Source: Saururus chinensis
Lineage: Eukaryota; Streptophyta; Magnoliopsida; Piperales; Saururaceae
Reading direction: 5' to 3'
Assembly (NCBI GenBank): GCA_035235625.1
Contig: CP141150.1
Location: forward strand, 28,474,756-28,538,755
DNA: 64,000 bases
Position numbers and translations under genes: made by a program. Under the pieces are notes generated by a model, which was given only the letters and a program-made list of their open reading frames with translations, was not told where the DNA came from and searched no databases. Positions 60,603-64,000 of the stretch are shown here, piece by piece (the stretch's first letter is position 1; the number at the start of each line of letters is the position of its first letter).

Positions 60603-63600
60603 GAAGAATCAAAACCACAACAGAAACCAAAAGCTCAAGGTCGGGTCTTTGCTATTACTGCTGAAGAGGCTCAAGCGTTGACTGCCGTCATTCAAGGTAC
60701 ACTTCTCGTCTTGGATAAAATAACAAAAATCTTGACAGACCCTGGGTCAACGCATTCTTTCATATCTTTCGATTTTGCTTTGAGCATTGGCTATCCTATT
60801 TTAAATTTAGGATATGTCTTAGAAGTGTCCACCCCAATGGGAAAAATGTTTTTAGCTCATGAATTTCTACAAGGGGTACCTTTCTCCTTTGAGAAACGTC
60901 AGTGGGAGGCCGACCTTGTTCTCCTAAATATGAACGACTTTGATGTCATATTAGGTATGGATTGGTTAGCCGATAATGGAGCGTTAGTAGATTGTAAACA
61001 GAAAAATGTGATATTTGAACAAGGAGATAAGAATTTTACTTTTTTTGGACTTAAAGATCATGCCAAACTGTGTATCATCTCGGCGGTTAAGGCTCATCGG
61101 CTTTTAACCAAAGGATGTCAGGCTTATCTTGCCAGTGTGGAAACTAGTGAGACTACTTCAATTATGTTGGAAAGTATTGAAGTAGTACAAGACTTCTCTG
61201 ACGTTTTCCCTGATGATCTCTCTAGATTACCACCAATTAGAGAGATAGATTTTTCTATTGAGTTGATACCGGGAACAAATCCTATCTCCAAGGCACCCTA
61301 CCGTATGGCTCCTACAGAGTTAGAGTTAAAAAGTCAATTGCAGGAATTGCTAGAGAAAGGATTTATCCGACCCAGTGTCTCTCCTTGGGGAGCACCGGTC
61401 CTATTTGTGAAGAAGAAGGACGGGTCATTGAGGTTATGCATTGACCTGTTCGACCAGTTGCAGACGGCCAAAGTTTTCTCAAAAATAGATTTGCGGTCAG
61501 GTTATCATCAGTTAAGGATTCATGATAGTGATATCTCTAAATCAGCTTTCCGCACTCGGTATGGCCGCTATGAGTTTTTAGTGATGCCATTTGGTTTAAC
61601 AAATGCCCCAGCTGCTTTCATGGACCTCATGAATAGAGTTTTTCGGCCCTTTTTGGATAAGTTTGTTATCGTATTTGTCGATGACATCCTAATTTACTCT
61701 AGTAGCTTAGAAGAACACCGAGTACATTTGCAAGTAGTTCTGCAAATGCTGAGGGATCATAAGCTATACGCCAAGTTCAGCAAGTGCAAATTTTGGATGG
61801 AACAAGTGGTCTTCTTAGGACACGTCGTTTCAAAGAACGGTGTATCGGTGGACCCAACCAAGATTGAAGTAGTCATCAAATGGGAAAGGCCGAAGATAGT
61901 AACAGAAATTTGGAGCTTCTTAGGCCTTGCGGGTTATTACCGAAGATTCATCCATGGATTTTCAAGCATTGCCTTGTCCCTGACAAAATTGACAAGGAAA
62001 GGAGTAAAATTTGTTTGGGATGAGGCTTGCGAAAAGAGTTTTCTGGAGTTGAAAGAAAAATTGACAACTGCACCTGTTTTCGCATTGCCAACTGGCAATG
62101 GAGGTTTTGTCGTGTACAGCGATGCTTCTAAAAGAGGCTTAGGATGCGTATTAATGCAAGATGGAAAAGTGATAGCATACGCTTCACGACAATTAAAGAA
62201 ACATGAAGGCAACTACCCTACGCACGATTTGGAATTAGCAGCGGTAGTTTTTGCACTAAAAATATGGAGACACTATCTATATGGGGAAATGTTTGAAGTT
62301 TTCACCGATCATCAAAGCTTAAAGTATATATTTTCCCAAAGTGATCTTAACATGAGGCAAAGACGGTGGATTGAATATCTTAAGGATTATGACTTTTCTA
62401 TCAAGTATCACCCTGGAAAAGCCAATGTAGTAGCTGATGCTTTAAGTCGTAAATCCGGGGGATTAGCCTTCATGCTTGTTAAGGAGTGGAAATTGTTGGA
62501 AGAAACAATAAGTTTCCAACCCGAGCTACAATCTGGAAACAAGAAATCTTTCTTTGCCAACCTAGAAGTGAAATCGGTGCTAGTCGAACGTATTCTTGAA
62601 GGTCAAAAAGGTAATGAAGAAGTGCAAACCTTACCCGAAAGATCTGACTTCACGAAGGGCTCAGATGGAGGTGTTCGATTCCGAGGACGATTAGTAATAC
62701 CGAAAATACCTGAGCTAAGGGAAGACCTATTACATGAAGCACATCAATCTCGATTTACCATCCACCCAGGAGGAACGAAGATGTATCAAGATTTAAAGAG
62801 GAATTTTTGGTGGAATGGAATGAAGAGGGATTTAGGAGAATATATTTCAAGATGTTTAACCTATCAGAAAGTTAAAGCCGAACACCAAAGACCTTCGGGG
62901 TACCTTCAAACGATTGAGATTCCAGAGTGGAAGTGGGAACACATTACTATGGATTTTGTTTCGGCACTACCCAGGACCACACAAGGACATGAATCCATTT
63001 GGGTAATCATAGATCGACTCACGAAGTGTGCACATTTTCTTCCGTTAAGAAAGAAGCAATCGTTAAGTTCTTTGGCAATTTTATACATGAAGGAAATTGT
63101 GAGTCGGCATGGAATACCGCTATCGATCATTTCAGATCGAGACAGTCATTTTGCCTCCAAGTTCTGGCAAGGACTTCAAGAAGAGTTAGGCACAAGTCTT
63201 AAGTTCAGCACTGCCTTTCACCCTCAAACAGACGGACAATCAGAAAGAACTATTCAAACTTTGGAAGATATGTTACGGGCTTGTGCCATGGATTGGAAAG
63301 GTAACTGGGACGAACAATTACCTCTGGTCGAGTTCACCTACAACAACAGTTATCATAGCAGCATAGGTATGGCACCCTATGAGGCATTGTACGGATGACC
63401 TTGTCGATCACCGACGTGTTGGAATGAGGTAAGAGAACGAAGATTGATTAAGTCTGAACTTCTGTAACTATGTGCAGATAAGGTGAAACTCGTTAGACAT
63501 CATCTAATGGCATCCCATAGTCGTCAAAAGAGTTATGCTGATCAAAGACGGAAGGATATCGACTTTAGTGTGGGAGATCAAGTATTACTAAAGATTTCAC

Positions 63601-63992
63601 CAACCCGGGGAGTCATGAGATTTGGAATTAAAGGCAAACTAAGTCCTCGCTTTGTAGGACCGTTTGAAATCTTGGACAAAGTAGGAGCAGTGGCCTACAG
63701 ATTAGCCTTGCCTCCACAACTCGACAATGTTCATGATGTATTTCACGTGTCCGTGCTGAGGAAATATGTCTGAGACTCCTCACACGTTCTTGATCAAAGT
63801 TTAATCACTCTTAAACCGGACCTTACATTCGATGAAAAGCCAGTTAAAATCTTAGATCACAAGGAGCAGAACTTGAGGACAAAAAGAATTCCCTTAGTCA
63901 AAGTGCTATGGCAATATCATGCTTTAGAAGAAGCCACTTGGGAGCTGGAGAGCGAAATGAAGAAGAAGTACCCTAAGTTATTCAACAAGTGA
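60603..63992 (+). pseudogene. pol: Pol of the gypsy element: protease, RT, RNase H, integrase, chromodomain-like tail
   Basis: All parts lie in one frame with gag. Protease: [13 protein letters not shown] (Asp codon 60738). Reverse transcriptase: [12 protein letters not shown], the SGYHQLRI block, and FVDD at 61674-61685; about 20 residues before LFDQL are missing at the junction 61440-61446. RNase [14 protein letters not shown], then [10 protein letters not shown]. Integrase: HHCC zinc site with HPGG and CLTYQ, in which the last Cys is Tyr (62862-62864), and a DDE core with Asp 62952, Asp 63135 and Glu 63243. GPF-type module: SPRFVGPFEI (63640-63670). Tail: EEATWELE near 63925-63955, chromodomain-like. 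Stops at 63396 (TGA), 63465 (TAA) and 63771 (TGA) make it non-functional. The end codon is 63990-63992. Confidence 0.92.
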
Positions 63993-64000
63993 ATAATTCA

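Larger units (their letters stand above)
57136..64000 (+). mobile_element. Ty3/gypsy chromovirus-like retrotransposon, 3' LTR outside the window
   Basis: Order: 5' LTR (57136-58778), primer-binding site (58781-58793), extra open frame (58920-59402), gag (59598-60602), then pol with protease, reverse transcriptase, RNase H, integrase and a chromodomain-like tail ending at 63992. Integrase after RNase H defines Ty3/gypsy. The tail after the GPF-type module indicates a chromovirus, probably near the Tekay/Del lineage by LTR length and Gag knuckle spacing (inference). The left TSD would be tattt (57131-57135). Confidence 0.92.

Noticed and set aside
60672..60680. Separate start for pol near 60678
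   Set aside because: The frame is continuous with gag and no initiation signal is seen; the break is the TGA at 60600.

Overview
This is a nuclear plant chromosome segment, almost certainly from an angiosperm. The evidence is a chloroplast-type WCRKC thioredoxin-like gene with short GT-AG introns, a leucine-rich-repeat receptor kinase relic, and plant-type Ty3/gypsy, Ty1/copia, Mutator-like (MULE) and CACTA elements. It is gene-poor and repeat-rich. All boundaries, target-site duplications (TSDs) and motifs were read by eye; no database search was run.

Layout. 1-1218: AT-rich, no gene. 1228-4745: MULE with ~1 kb terminal inverted repeats, a perfect 9-bp TSD and a Ulp1-peptidase relic. 5657-10200: decayed copia element on the minus strand (gag plus probable LTR) split by a solo LTR (7606-8622). 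About 10405-20467: a second MULE with a minus-strand transposase pseudogene and a plus-strand Ulp1-like gene in fragments, interrupted by a ~3.6 kb solo LTR that itself landed in a CACTA-like end. 20623-22384: another solo LTR. 22640-28560: decayed copia and gypsy LTR pieces. 29487-30978: the only recognisable single-copy host gene, the five-exon WCRKC thioredoxin-like gene, with an apparent 1-bp deletion in its last exon. 31328-33060: dead LRR receptor kinase. 33831-45620: copia and gypsy LTR copies around a complete 4374-bp CACTA element (35021-39394) built of hairpin arrays, GA tracts and a C-rich block. 45660-47900: a second copia gag relic with probable LTR. 48610-49289: small MULE with 9-bp TSD. 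50505-53320: three unassigned open frames or candidate exons. 53523-56952: gypsy-type solo LTR with 5-bp TSD. 57136-64000: a nearly complete Ty3/gypsy chromovirus-like element (5' LTR, primer-binding site, extra CCHC open frame, gag, pol, chromodomain-like tail) in one frame with four stop codons; its 3' LTR lies outside the window.

How the parts relate. The window is a nested insertion record. Solo LTRs outnumber elements with internal coding, which points to LTR-LTR recombination. Both larger MULEs carry Ulp1-type peptidase remnants, as known for Ulp1-carrying MULEs. The late gypsy element retains every reading frame and differs from an intact one only by point stops, one in-frame gap in reverse transcriptase and a lost zinc ligand in integrase, so it is the youngest large insertion seen.
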